A stretch of 64,000 bases of DNA from Kribbella solani (GTDB lineage: Bacteria; Actinomycetota; Actinomycetes; Propionibacteriales; Kribbellaceae), in assembly GCF_014205295.1 (NCBI RefSeq), contig NZ_JACHNF010000001.1, forward strand, positions 744,001 through 808,000, written 5' to 3'. Position 1 is the first letter of the stretch. Every line of letters begins with the position of its first letter. A program made the translations under genes and the position numbers. Shown here piece after piece: positions 26,927-35,473 of this stretch. The notes under the pieces were generated by a model that was not told where the DNA came from, did no database searches, and saw nothing but the letters and a program-made list of their open reading frames with translations.

Positions 26927-27378
26927 GCCCCAACCCAACGCGCTCCCGCCCCAAAGCACATCGGCCCCAGGTCCGTCATCCCTGAGTCCGATGATGGCTG
27001 GAATGGTTGGCCAGGCCCGGCCCGGTGGTTCGGCCGGCGGGTTCCCGGGCAGGTTCGGCGCTCATCGGAGCAGAGACTACATGCGATCTGATCGCAGATG
27101 GAAGTGGTGCGGATGCGACGTGAATTGGTGGGGGAGTGGGCCGGGCGGATAGGGGTGGGTGGCATGAGTAGTTCGACAACCGCGTGCCGACTGGCGCGCA
27201 ACTACACGATGCGTGGTCGCCGCGCCTGACGGCGCGTTCGCTTTCATGCTTCGCGGTGCCGGACTTTGTGTTCGTCGCGGCGCGCGCCGTCTTCCGAGAG
27301 TTCATGCGCCTCGGACCGGCGATCGGTACGCAACTCTCCTGGGTTGCCCTTGCCTTCGAGGCGCTCCACTTTCTGCTC
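26927..27378. other. Intergenic stretch without a recognised gene
   Basis: About 450 bases between the ABC exporter start and the erm remnant. Frames here are short and unlike known proteins. A perfect 15-bp palindrome (27082-27096) upstream of the exporter gene is the only structure I can point to. Confidence 0.5.
27082..27096. promoter_or_regulatory. 15-bp palindrome, possible operator of the ABC exporter
   Basis: TGCGAT-CTG-ATCGCA, perfect 6-bp arms around a 3-base centre, about 155 bases upstream of the exporter ATPase start. No regulator gene is adjacent. Confidence 0.35.
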
Positions 27379-27824
27379 ATGGAGCGCACCTTGCCCCGTT
27401 CTCTGCACGGTGGCCGACACGAGCTCGGCCAGAACTTCCTCACCACCTCGACGAACACCGCATCACTCGGCTTCGGCGATCGCTCCCCGGCGTACGCGTT
27501 GAACACGCCGACGCGCTCCGGCATCCGCTGGACTCGTCGGTGATCGTCGGGAACCTGTCGTTCAATCTGATCACACCGATCCTGCGACGCCTCCTGAGCG
27601 GAACCGCTTGGAACGAAGCGATCCTGATCACTCAATGGGAAGTCGTACGAGCGATCTTCGGTGGACGTGGGAATACGTTCGCGCGGATCGTACAGAACGC
27701 GACCCGACTCGGCGCTCAGGAAACCGGACAGGCGTCGCGCCGTACCGGGATCGACCGCGACAGCCTGCCGCGTGACCTGACCGCGTCACAGTGGGCCGGA
27801 CTGTGGACAGTCGTTCGCACCTGA
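27379..27824 (+). pseudogene. Decayed erm-type 23S rRNA adenine N6-methyltransferase
   Basis: Pieces of an Erm methyltransferase in two frames. Frame one keeps the N-terminus (ERTLPRSLHGGRHELGQNFL, 27379-27441). At about 27445 the sequence jumps to the other frame and to a later part of the family (LDEHRITRLRRSLPGVRVEHADALRHPL, in parts), so the SAM-binding motif I region is gone. VIVGNLSFNLITPILRRLL and ITQWEVVR follow. A second jump near 27650 removes the middle of the C-terminal domain, and the frame ends with GRGNTFARIVQ...LPRDLTASQWAGL, the Erm tail. The catalytic NLPF is NLSF. An intact gene would be about 260 aa; this cannot encode an active enzyme. Assignment is from memory of Erm sequences. 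Confidence 0.7.
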
Positions 27825-27918
27825 TACCGGCTGGGCTGCTTTTCTGTGATGAAACGGTAATTTTTGTGCGGTTACACTGCCATCTGTCGTTATTTCTTGA
27901 CGAAAGGAAGAGCAGAGA

Positions 27919-28263
27919 GTGAAGAACCGGATTCTGGTTGGTGCGGTACTGACCGCGGCTCTGGCCGGTAGCCAGGCGGCGCTCGTCGTGCCGGCGACGG
28001 CTGCCCCCGTGACCGCGCAGGCCGGGTGCTCCAAGCGTTTCGTCATCGCGGAGGCGAAGCTGAACATCCGCAAGACGGCCAGCGCGAGTTCTGACAGCCT
28101 CGGCACTTTTCCGAAGGGGGCCCAGGCGAGCTGCTCGGCCAACTACGCGGGTGGCGACGTCACTGCCTGCGGGTCGAGCGGCAACACCTGGACCCAGATC
28201 AAGTACGGCACGAAGAGCGGGTACGTTCCGTTCAGCTGCGTGAAGTTCGTCGACGCGAGCTGA
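27919..28263 (+). CDS. Small secreted SH3-type (SH3b) protein
   Basis: 114 aa. Sec signal peptide (MKNRILVGAVLTAALAG..., cleavage near ATA-AP at ~28). The mature part has an SH3b core: KLNIRKTASASSDSLGTFPKGAQ, W-TQIKYGTKSGYV. Four cysteines could form two disulfides. GTG start with an AGGAAG purine run upstream. Bacterial SH3 domains often bind cell-wall peptide bridges, so a wall-associated role is possible. The preceding ~90 bases are unusually AT-rich for this window and probably hold the promoter. Confidence 0.82.
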   Translation: MKNRILVGAVLTAALAGSQAALVVPATAAPVTAQAGCSKRFVIAEAKLNIRKTASASSDSLGTFPKGAQASCSANYAGGDVTACGSSGNTWTQIKYGTKSGYVPFSCVKFVDAS

Positions 28264-28281
28264 CCGCGGCAGCCCAAAGGC

Positions 28282-28311
28282 GTGCCCCTGCCGATGCGTC
28301 GGCAGGGGCAC
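28282..28311. terminator. Strong hairpin terminator
   Basis: Perfect 13-bp stem (GTGCCCCTGCCGA and its complement) with a TGCG loop, 18 bases after the SH3 gene. It lies between convergent genes and probably stops transcription from both sides; no U-tract. Confidence 0.8.
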
Positions 28312-28361
28312 ATCCGTGGAGCCGGTCGATCGAGGCCGACGGTCGGTCGCGGCGCGCGTTG

Positions 28362-29588
28362 TCAGCCGCGGCCGTGGCTGGCGCGGGTTCGGCGGGCCAG
28401 TGAGTCGACGCCGACCGCCAGCAGGAGCACGACGCCGGTGACGAGGAAGCGGTAGGACGAATCCAGGCTCAGTAGGGTCAGACCGCTCGAGATCGCCTGG
28501 ATGACAAGCATTCCGAGGACGGCGGCGAACGCGGTGCCCCGCCCACCGAACAAGGACGTGCCGCCGATCACCGCGGCCGCGATCGCGTTCAGGTTGACGT
28601 CTCCGCCGCCGCTGGCCTGGTTGGCCGCCGCGAGCCGGGCCGCGCCGAGAATCCCGCCGAAGGCGGCGAGCGTGGTGCAGATCGTGAACGCCGAGACATA
28701 GATGAGGCGTACGTTGATGCCGGCCCGGCGCGCCGCCTCGACGTTGCCGCCGACCGCGTACATGGCCTTGCCCCACTTGGTCGAGGTCAGGGCGTAGTGC
28801 AGCGCCAGCGCGAGCGCCACGAACAGAACGAACATCCAGCCGATCCCGCGGGTGCGATTCAGGTACCAGGCGGCGAAGCCCAGGCCGGCCGCGAGTACGC
28901 AGCTTCGCACCAGCAGGAAGCGAAGCGACCTGGCCGACAGGTTCGCGGCGCGGCGCTTGACCGCGTGCCGGAATCCGGCAACGAAGAGCGCTCCCGCGGC
29001 AAGCAGCACGAAGACGTACGACAACCAGGCGGGTACGAACCGCAGCTGTGCGAACTCGACCAGCCCGGAGTCGAACGGCAGGTTGATCGAACCGATCGCT
29101 CCGAGCGTTTTCAGCTGTAACCCGAGGAAGGACAGCAGCCCGGCCAACGTAATCACGAAGGTGGGGATGCCGATCCGGTTGAAGATCTGCCCGTACAGCA
29201 GGCCGATCGCGGCGCCGGCGGCGAGCGAGACAAGCACTGCCAGCCAAGCAGGCCAACCCTCTTTGACGAAAAGGATCGCGGTGATCGCCGCGCACAGGCC
29301 GCTGATGGAGCCGACCGACAAGTCGATCTGTCCGACGAGCAGTACGCACACGATGCCGAGGGCAATGATCCCGACCGGCACGCACTCCATCAGCAGGTTG
29401 ACCAGATTGGTGCTGGACAGGAAGATCGGGTTCAGGATCTGCAGGACCACGCAGATCACCAGCAACCCGGCCATGACCGGCACCATTCCGAGCTCACCGG
29501 CGCGCACCCGGTCCAGGAGGGCGGTGGCGGCACCGCGTGCGCCGGACGTGGGGCGGAGGCGCTCGTCGGTGAGGTCGGTGGCGGTCAC
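28362..29588 (-). CDS. Sugar ABC transporter permease (XylH-like)
   Basis: 408 aa, ten or more membrane helices, BPD_transp_2 family. Landmarks: GQIDLSVGSISGLCAAI, FNRIGIPTFVITLAGL, AVGGNVEAARRAGINV and GGTSLFGGRGT, all typical of ribose/xylose permeases. The length and insert match XylH better than RbsC (~320 aa). Overlaps the ATPase gene by ATGA and is the last gene of the SBP-ATPase-permease operon. Confidence 0.9.
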   Translation of the reverse strand: MTATDLTDERLRPTSGARGAATALLDRVRAGELGMVPVMAGLLVICVVLQILNPIFLSSTNLVNLLMECVPVGIIALGIVCVLLVGQIDLSVGSISGLCAAITAILFVKEGWPAWLAVLVSLAAGAAIGLLYGQIFNRIGIPTFVITLAGLLSFLGLQLKTLGAIGSINLPFDSGLVEFAQLRFVPAWLSYVFVLLAAGALFVAGFRHAVKRRAANLSARSLRFLLVRSCVLAAGLGFAAWYLNRTRGIGWMFVLFVALALALHYALTSTKWGKAMYAVGGNVEAARRAGINVRLIYVSAFTICTTLAAFGGILGAARLAAANQASGGGDVNLNAIAAAVIGGTSLFGGRGTAFAAVLGMLVIQAISSGLTLLSLDSSYRFLVTGVVLLLAVGVDSLARRTRASHGRG

Positions 29589-30349
29589 TGCCTTGCTCCT
29601 TCAGTCGGTACGGGGCCGGCGCGATGGGTCACGTCGGCACCGGTGATCGCGGCGACGAGTTGCTCCGACGACGTACCGCGCGCATCGAAAACGCCGTTGT
29701 TCCGGCCGAGCCGCAGGACCACGACCTGATCGGCGACCGCCCGTACGTCGGCCATGTTGTGGCTGATCATGATCACGCCGTGGCCGTTCTGGCGGAGCCG
29801 GTCGATCAGGTTCAGCACCTCGGCGGTCTGCGCGACGCCGAGGGCCGCGGTCGGCTCGTCCAGGATGATGATCTTCGGATCGCCCAGCAGACTTCGCGCG
29901 ATCGCGACCGTCTGGCGCTGACCGCCGGAGAGGGCCGCGACCGGCAGCCGGACGGCCGGGATCTTCGCGGACAGCTGCCGAAGCAGCTCCCAGGACCGGA
30001 CCTCCATCGCGACGTCGTCGAGCCGGAACGGGCCGAGCTCCTGGCCGAGGAAGAGGTTCTCGATCACGTTGAGGTTCTCGCAGAGCGCGAGGTCCTGGAA
30101 CACGGTCGCGATGCCGAGCTTGTGCGCTGCCGCCGGGCCCGGAATCGACACCTCGCGGCCCTCGAAGACGATCGCGCCGGCGTCCGGAGCGTGGACCCCG
30201 GACAGTACCTTCACCAGCGTGGACTTCCCGGCCCCGTTGTCGCCGACGACCGCGACCACCTGGCCGGCGTCCACGGTCAGGTCGACGTCGGTCAGTGCCG
30301 CCACGGCACCGAAGTTCTTGCGGATGCCGCGGAGCTGGAGTGTCGTCAT
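29585..30349 (-). CDS. Sugar ABC transporter ATP-binding protein (XylG-like, single domain)
   Basis: 254 aa. Walker A GDNGAGKST, Q-loop VFQDLALCENLNV, signature LSGGQRQ, Walker B IIILDEPTAALG, H-loop ISHNM. Only one nucleotide-binding domain, half the length of RbsA/XylG of enteric bacteria; this is usual for this actinobacterial subgroup. ATG 30349 overlaps the SBP stop. Confidence 0.9.
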   Translation of the reverse strand: MTTLQLRGIRKNFGAVAALTDVDLTVDAGQVVAVVGDNGAGKSTLVKVLSGVHAPDAGAIVFEGREVSIPGPAAAHKLGIATVFQDLALCENLNVIENLFLGQELGPFRLDDVAMEVRSWELLRQLSAKIPAVRLPVAALSGGQRQTVAIARSLLGDPKIIILDEPTAALGVAQTAEVLNLIDRLRQNGHGVIMISHNMADVRAVADQVVVLRLGRNNGVFDARGTSSEQLVAAITGADVTHRAGPVPTEGARQ

Positions 30350-31410
30350 GAGTTCAGGCCCAACTGCGTACACGCCGCCTTGTACTCAGCCGTACAGACA
30401 TCGCTGATCTTGACCGCGAAACCTGGCTCCCGCAGTACCTTCGCGATGTTGTCGCGGGTCACGACGGTCGGTGTGAAGAGCTCCGAGGGCGTGTCGAACA
30501 GCGTCGTCTTGCCGGCCGGCTTGTTGCCTTTGGCAAACTCGTGGGCGATGGTCGCGGCGGCGTCGGCGACGATCTTGATCGGCTTGGAGATGGTGTTGTA
30601 CTGGTCGCCGGAGATGACCCGCTGGAGGGCTGCCAGCTCGGCGTCGTTGCCGGTCACCGGCGGGAGCTTGGCGCCGGCCGCCTTGAACGCGGCGATCGTC
30701 GCGCCGCCGGTGCCGTCGTTGGCCGCGACCACGCCGGCGATCTGGTTCGGGAACCGGGTGATCTGGCCGCTGACCCATTCCTGCGCCTTGGGTGGCGCCC
30801 AGCCCGGGGTGTCGAACTCGGCCAGCAGCTTCAGCCCGCTCGGGTCGACCGCGCTGTGGATCCCCTTCTTGATCAGGCCTGCCGCGGCGTCGGTGGGGGA
30901 GCCGTTGACCTGCAGGATGCCGCCGGTTGCCTTGGTCGCCTTCAGCTGGTCGACCAGCGACTGGGCGATCAGCTTGCCGATCTTCTCGTTGTCGAACGAG
31001 ACGTAGTAGTCGGCCTTCTTGTCCGGGATCGGCCGGTCGTACGCGATCACCGGGACGCCCTGGCCCTGCGCCGCCTGCACGATCGAGGCAGCCGCGGCGG
31101 AGTCGACCGGATCGATCACGATCGCCTTCACGCCCTGCGCGAGCATCGAGTTCGCCTGTTGCTGCTGCTTGGCGGGATCGGCCGCCGCGTTCTGGTACAG
31201 CACCTCGCAGCCGGAGCACAGCTCCTTCATCTTCGCGGTGAACAGCGGCGCGTCGAACAGCTCGTACCGGGTGGAGGCGATGTCCGGCATCAGGAACGCG
31301 ATCTTCGCGTCCGAACCGCCACCGCTCGCGCCGGCCCCCGAACCGCAGGCCGTCACGGTCGTCGAGAGCGCGATCAGCCCCGCGGCAGCCAATACACGGT
31401 AACGCTTCAT
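30346..31410 (-). CDS. Sugar-binding lipoprotein (XylF-like)
   Basis: 354 aa. Lipoprotein signal peptide ending at ALSTTVTAC, then a family-1 type fold: KIAFLMPDIASTRYELFDAP, VKAIVIDPVDSAAAASIV, VPVIAYDRPIP, AANDGTGGATIAAF. These segments resemble D-xylose-binding XylF. GGGAGG lies ~10 bases upstream of ATG 31410. No xylose isomerase or kinase is nearby, so the exact sugar is inferred only from family. Confidence 0.9.
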   Translation of the reverse strand: MKRYRVLAAAGLIALSTTVTACGSGAGASGGGSDAKIAFLMPDIASTRYELFDAPLFTAKMKELCSGCEVLYQNAAADPAKQQQQANSMLAQGVKAIVIDPVDSAAAASIVQAAQGQGVPVIAYDRPIPDKKADYYVSFDNEKIGKLIAQSLVDQLKATKATGGILQVNGSPTDAAAGLIKKGIHSAVDPSGLKLLAEFDTPGWAPPKAQEWVSGQITRFPNQIAGVVAANDGTGGATIAAFKAAGAKLPPVTGNDAELAALQRVISGDQYNTISKPIKIVADAAATIAHEFAKGNKPAGKTTLFDTPSELFTPTVVTRDNIAKVLREPGFAVKISDVCTAEYKAACTQLGLNS

Positions 31411-31535
31411 CCGGCTATGCCTCCCAGATAATCCTGTTAATTTCACGCTGAGGAGTGGTACGAAACCGCAGTTGGACACGGACTGTCAAGGGGCGGCTGC
31501 GCTGAGATTCATTCAGGTCAGCGAAAGTTGCTGGG

Positions 31536-31552
31536 TGCATACGCGGTATGCA
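31536..31552. promoter_or_regulatory. Perfect palindrome upstream of the 711-aa membrane protein
   Basis: TGCATAC-GCG-GTATGCA (7-bp arms), overlapping a second self-complementary 10-mer GTATGCATAC at 31546-31555. Ends 13 bases before the ATG at 31565, so a bound regulator would block initiation. Confidence 0.5.
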
Positions 31553-31564
31553 TACTGGGTATCT

Positions 31565-33700
31565 ATGGTCCTCATTCGTGTTCCGGTAGCTGTTCGCCGC
31601 AGGTTGTTCCGCGTCGCCGCGGTGGTGGCGGCCGTGGGTGGAGTCGCGGCGGTCAGTACTCCGGCGGAAGCGCGGGCAGTGCCTGCCGCGCCGGTGGCGA
31701 AGGTCGTGGTGATCGGCGTACCAGGGCTGACGTGGGACGTGGTGAAGGCTTCGCCGGAGTTGACCGCGCTGGTGGATGAGGCGCAGGTCGGGTCGATCAC
31801 GGTCAAGACGGCTGGTCCTACCACTTGTCCGATCGATGGCTGGTTGACGATCGGTGCCGGTGCGCGTTCGTGGGGGAGTGTTCCGGGGCAGGGTTGTGGT
31901 GAGCTGCCGGCGGTGATTGATGGCAGGGTCGCGGGCTGGCGGACGTACGTAGACCGCCAGGCCGAGCACCACACCGCCGCCCCACTCGGCCGCCTCGGCC
32001 AAATCAGCCAGGGCGGGCAGACCGCTCGGGTCGGTCGGGGTGGGCAGGCGATCTGTGGGTTCGGGGCGGGTGCCGCGGTGGCGCTGGCGAGGGCGGATGG
32101 CTCGGTGGTGGACTGGCAGCCTGAGTTCGACGCGGCCAGGCTGGCGAGCAGTCGTTGTGGTGCCGCGATTGTCGACGGCGGTGCTCTAACAAAGGGCGAT
32201 GACGCCGGCCGGCGGATCGCGGGGCTCGTCGCACAGGTCAGGTCATCCGGCGGTCGTGTACTGCTCGTCGGTGTCGGTCAGCAATCGGCGGACGCCCGCC
32301 GAGAGCTGCAGGTCGTGATGCAGCTCGCGCCGGAGACAGTCGCCAAGCAGTTCGTGCCAGGGACAGTCGCCAAGCAGCTCGTGCCGGAGGGTGGTCGTGG
32401 GTGGCTGACCAGTGCTAGTACGCGTCGGCCGGGGCTGATTCAGCTTAGTGATGTGACCGCGACCATTGTCCGGGAGCGTACCCCCGGGACCAGCGATCTG
32501 GCCGGCGTGGACGACACCGGGCCGCTGGATGGGAGTCCGATCCGCGCGGCCGGCGAGCGGCCCGCCGACGCGCGCGCGGTGATCGAGGACCGGCTGGACT
32601 TCAACCAGCGGTTCGAGCAGCAACGGCCCAGGCTGATTGCGGTCGCGATGACGATCCTGGCCGCGGAACTGCTCGCCCTGGCATGGTTCTGGCTGAAGTG
32701 CACTCCGCGATCCCGGCGTACCCTCGTCTTCACCCTGCTCACGCAGTGCGCGTTCTTCGTCGCCGTCTTCCTGTCCACGCTGACATTCTGGTGGCGCTGG
32801 CCGGCGCCGGGTTTCGCCTTGTACTGCGTGGTTCTGGGCGGTAGCGCGATCTTGGCCGGACTCGCTCAAGCCGTGCTGAAACGCGACGCGTTCCTCGGCA
32901 TCGCATCGGCGGCGTACTTGATCCTCTTGGCTGACGGTGTACTCGGAACGCCGCTGCAGTTCGGGAGCATGTTCACCGACGGGCCGATCACGGGTGGGCG
33001 GTTCTACGGTTTCGGAAACTCCACCTTCGCGACGCTTGCGGTCGCCGCGCTCGTCACCGCCGGCGCGGTTGCCCAGCGGCTGATCGGCAGCAGCAGAGCG
33101 CAGGCTGCGATCGCGGTACTCGTCATCGGTGGCGCCGCGATCGTTGTCGATGGCTGGCCGGGATGGGGTACGGACTTCGGCGGCATCATCGCGCTGACTC
33201 CCGCCGTACTGCTGATGGCGTGGTTGACCTGGCGCAGCAGTGTGTCATTGCGCGCGCTGATCGGCGAGGGCCTGGCCGGCTTGCTGGCCGTGGCTGCCCT
33301 TGCCTTCGTCGACTATTCGCGTCCCGTCGACTCACGCAGTCATTTCGGTACGTTCGTGGCCAAGTTGCTGGACGGTGATGCGAGTGAGGTACTGATCCGC
33401 AAGTTGGAGGCGGCGGCGCAGCCGTTCACCGGCCTGTCCGGTTGGGCGATGCTGGCCGGGGTGGTGCTGTGGATCGGCGCCACGGTGCTGCCGGGCCGCG
33501 TACCGTTCGCGACGTACCGGCGCTTCTACAACGAGCTTCCGATGGTCCGGCCAACCCTGCTCGCCGTCTCGGCGTGCGGCCTGATCGGCATGCTGCTGAA
33601 CGACGCGGGCGTCGCGCTCCCCGCGATCATGGTCGGCTTCGCGCTCCCGCTGCTGGTCGCGCATCTGATGGTTACTGGAGACCGGAGCGCGTCGAGGTGA
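31565..33700 (+). CDS. Large membrane protein of unknown function, alkaline-phosphatase-like N-terminal domain
   Basis: 711 aa. N-terminal signal-anchor (RRRLFRVAAVVAAVGGVAAV) and an extracellular domain of ~300 residues whose opening, VVVIGVPGLTWDVVKASPELTALV then TCPIDGWLTIGAGAR, resembles a degenerate alkaline-phosphatase/sulfatase fold without clear metal ligands. The second half has about ten membrane helices, with GRFYGFGNSTFATLA and DGWPGWGTDFGGIIALTP in loops. Similar proteins occur widely in actinobacteria without known function. A 9-residue tandem duplication (TVAKQFVPG, TVAKQLVPE) lies in the outer domain. The 3' end overlaps the convergent CoA-binding gene by 29 bases. Confidence 0.8.
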   Translation: MVLIRVPVAVRRRLFRVAAVVAAVGGVAAVSTPAEARAVPAAPVAKVVVIGVPGLTWDVVKASPELTALVDEAQVGSITVKTAGPTTCPIDGWLTIGAGARSWGSVPGQGCGELPAVIDGRVAGWRTYVDRQAEHHTAAPLGRLGQISQGGQTARVGRGGQAICGFGAGAAVALARADGSVVDWQPEFDAARLASSRCGAAIVDGGALTKGDDAGRRIAGLVAQVRSSGGRVLLVGVGQQSADARRELQVVMQLAPETVAKQFVPGTVAKQLVPEGGRGWLTSASTRRPGLIQLSDVTATIVRERTPGTSDLAGVDDTGPLDGSPIRAAGERPADARAVIEDRLDFNQRFEQQRPRLIAVAMTILAAELLALAWFWLKCTPRSRRTLVFTLLTQCAFFVAVFLSTLTFWWRWPAPGFALYCVVLGGSAILAGLAQAVLKRDAFLGIASAAYLILLADGVLGTPLQFGSMFTDGPITGGRFYGFGNSTFATLAVAALVTAGAVAQRLIGSSRAQAAIAVLVIGGAAIVVDGWPGWGTDFGGIIALTPAVLLMAWLTWRSSVSLRALIGEGLAGLLAVAALAFVDYSRPVDSRSHFGTFVAKLLDGDASEVLIRKLEAAAQPFTGLSGWAMLAGVVLWIGATVLPGRVPFATYRRFYNELPMVRPTLLAVSACGLIGMLLNDAGVALPAIMVGFALPLLVAHLMVTGDRSASR
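32336..32389 (+). repeat. 27-bp tandem duplication inside the membrane-protein gene
   Basis: ACAGTCGCCAAGCAG begins at 32336 and recurs at 32363, giving two near-identical 27-base units that encode TVAKQ(F/L)VP(G/E). In frame, so the protein tolerates it. Confidence 0.6.
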
Positions 33701-34154
33701 TGCGGTGGGTGTTGAAGCCCAGCCAGTGCATACGGCCGGTGTAGCGGGCGTGCTCGATCTTCAGGCAGCGGTCCATGACGACGGTGAGGCCGGCGGTTTC
33801 CGCGATCTCGGCGCCCGCAAGGTTGATGACGCCGAATTGGCACCAGAGCGCGCCGGCGCCGATGGTTGCCGCGGCGCGAGCGATTTCGGGCAGGGCGCCG
33901 GGCGCGCGGAAGACGTTGACGACATCGACCGGGACGGGTACGTCGAGCAGGCTCGGGTACGACGGCCGGCCGAGGATCTCGGTTTCGCGCGGGTTGACAG
34001 GGATCACGTCGTACCCGTGCCGTTTGAGGTAGTAACCGACGAAGTGGCTGGCGCGGAGTTCGTTCGCCGACAGGCCGACGATCGCGATCGTCCTGGCGCC
34101 GTGCAGGACACGCTGGATGGCAAGCGGGTCCTGGTACCCGCCGAGGTCCGTCAT
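33672..34154 (-). CDS. CoA-binding domain protein (YccU-like)
   Basis: 160 aa. Single Rossmann CoA-binding domain: TIAIVGLSANELRASHFVGYYLKRHGYDVIPVNPRE, in parts, and ALWCQFGVINLAGAEIAETAGLTVVMDRCLKIEH. Cys in MDRC is the conserved family cysteine. ATG overlaps the metY stop. A metX-metY-CoA-binding order is common in actinobacteria, but the protein's role in sulfur metabolism is not established. Confidence 0.88.
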   Translation of the reverse strand: MTDLGGYQDPLAIQRVLHGARTIAIVGLSANELRASHFVGYYLKRHGYDVIPVNPRETEILGRPSYPSLLDVPVPVDVVNVFRAPGALPEIARAAATIGAGALWCQFGVINLAGAEIAETAGLTVVMDRCLKIEHARYTGRMHWLGFNTHRITSTRSGLQ

Positions 34155-35473
34155 GCGCCGGCCTCCGCGCGGTCGATGCCTGCGGCAACATGTTTGAAAC
34201 CGTTCTCCAGGTCCCAGATCAGGTCGTCGACGGACTCGGTGCCGACGGACAGCCGGACGGTTCCCGGGCCGACGCCGGCCGCGGCCAGTTCGTGGTCGCT
34301 CAACTGCCGATGGGTGGTGCTGGCGGGATGGATGACCAGGCTCTTCGCGTCGCCGACGTTCGCCAGATGGGACCATAAGTTCAGCCCGGAGATGAGGCCT
34401 TGACCACCGGCGCGCCCGCCGGCGCAGTCGAACGAGAACACGGCGCCGGCCCCGCGCGGCAGGTACTTGTCGACCAGCGGCCGGTACCGGCTGTCCGCGA
34501 GACCCGGATGGCTGACGTTCGACGCGAGCTCGTGGGATCGGAGGAAGCCGGCCACCGCCAGCGCGTTGGCGACGTGGCGTTCCATCCGCAGCGACAGCGT
34601 TTCCAGGCCCTGCAGGAACAGGAACGCGTTGAACGGTGAGAGCGCGCCCCCGAGGTCGCGCAGCGTTTCGGCGCGCAGCTTCATCAGGTACCCGTAGGTG
34701 CCGAACGTTTCGTGGAACTGCAGTCCGTGGTACGCCGGGGACGGCTCCGCGATCACCGGGAAGCGCCCGTTCGACCAGTTGAACGTGCCGGCCTCGACCA
34801 CGACGCCGCCGATGCTGGTGCCATGTCCGCCGAGGAACTTGGTCGCCGAGTGGATCACGATGTCGGCGCCCCAATCGATCGGGCGGCACAGGTACGGCGT
34901 CGCGAACGTGTTGTCGACGATCAGCGGCAGCTCGTGTTCGTGCGCGATGTTCGCGACGGTCTCGAGGTCGAGTACGTTGCCGGCCGGGTTGCCGATGGTC
35001 TCGGCGAAGAAGGCCTTCGTGTTCGGGCGTACGGCGTGCCGCCAGGCATCCGCGTCATCGGGATCGACCCAACTCAGTTCCACGCTCAGCTTGCCGAGGA
35101 CATGCTTCAGTTGGTTGACCGTGCCCCCGTACAGGGCCGTCGACGCGACCACATGGTCTCCGGGCCGCAGTAGCGTGAACAGCGCGGCCGCCTGCGCGGC
35201 GATCCCGCTCGCGAAGGCGACCGCTCCGGCGCCGCCTTCGAGGTTCGCGACCCGTTCCTCGAACACGGCCACGGTCGGATTCATGATCCGCGAGTAGGTG
35301 TTCCCGTACTCCTGCAGGTTGAAGTACGCCGCCGCGGACTCCGGATCCTCGAACACGTAGCTGGTGGTCTGGAAGATCGGTACCGCGCGGGCGCCGGTGT
35401 TCGGGTCGGGGCGCTGCCCGGCATGCAGCTGCCGGGTTTCGAAGCCGTACGCGCGGGCTTCCTCTACGCTCAT
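34151..35473 (-). CDS. metY: O-acetylhomoserine sulfhydrylase (MetY)
   Basis: 440 aa PLP enzyme of the Cys/Met metabolism family; converts O-acetylhomoserine and sulfide to homocysteine. PLP lysine Lys212 in HSATKFLGGHG and Asp187 in IVDNTF; the YSRIMNPT segment is characteristic. The ~440 length fits MetY and not MetB/MetZ (~390). ATG overlaps the metX stop; AAAGGA upstream. Confidence 0.93.
   Translation of the reverse strand: MSVEEARAYGFETRQLHAGQRPDPNTGARAVPIFQTTSYVFEDPESAAAYFNLQEYGNTYSRIMNPTVAVFEERVANLEGGAGAVAFASGIAAQAAALFTLLRPGDHVVASTALYGGTVNQLKHVLGKLSVELSWVDPDDADAWRHAVRPNTKAFFAETIGNPAGNVLDLETVANIAHEHELPLIVDNTFATPYLCRPIDWGADIVIHSATKFLGGHGTSIGGVVVEAGTFNWSNGRFPVIAEPSPAYHGLQFHETFGTYGYLMKLRAETLRDLGGALSPFNAFLFLQGLETLSLRMERHVANALAVAGFLRSHELASNVSHPGLADSRYRPLVDKYLPRGAGAVFSFDCAGGRAGGQGLISGLNLWSHLANVGDAKSLVIHPASTTHRQLSDHELAAAGVGPGTVRLSVGTESVDDLIWDLENGFKHVAAGIDRAEAGA

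Noticed and set aside
27184..27378. Upstream part of the 119-aa frame before the erm remnant as a separate gene
   Set aside because: No ribosome site, no recognisable family; only the segment from about 27379 resembles Erm.
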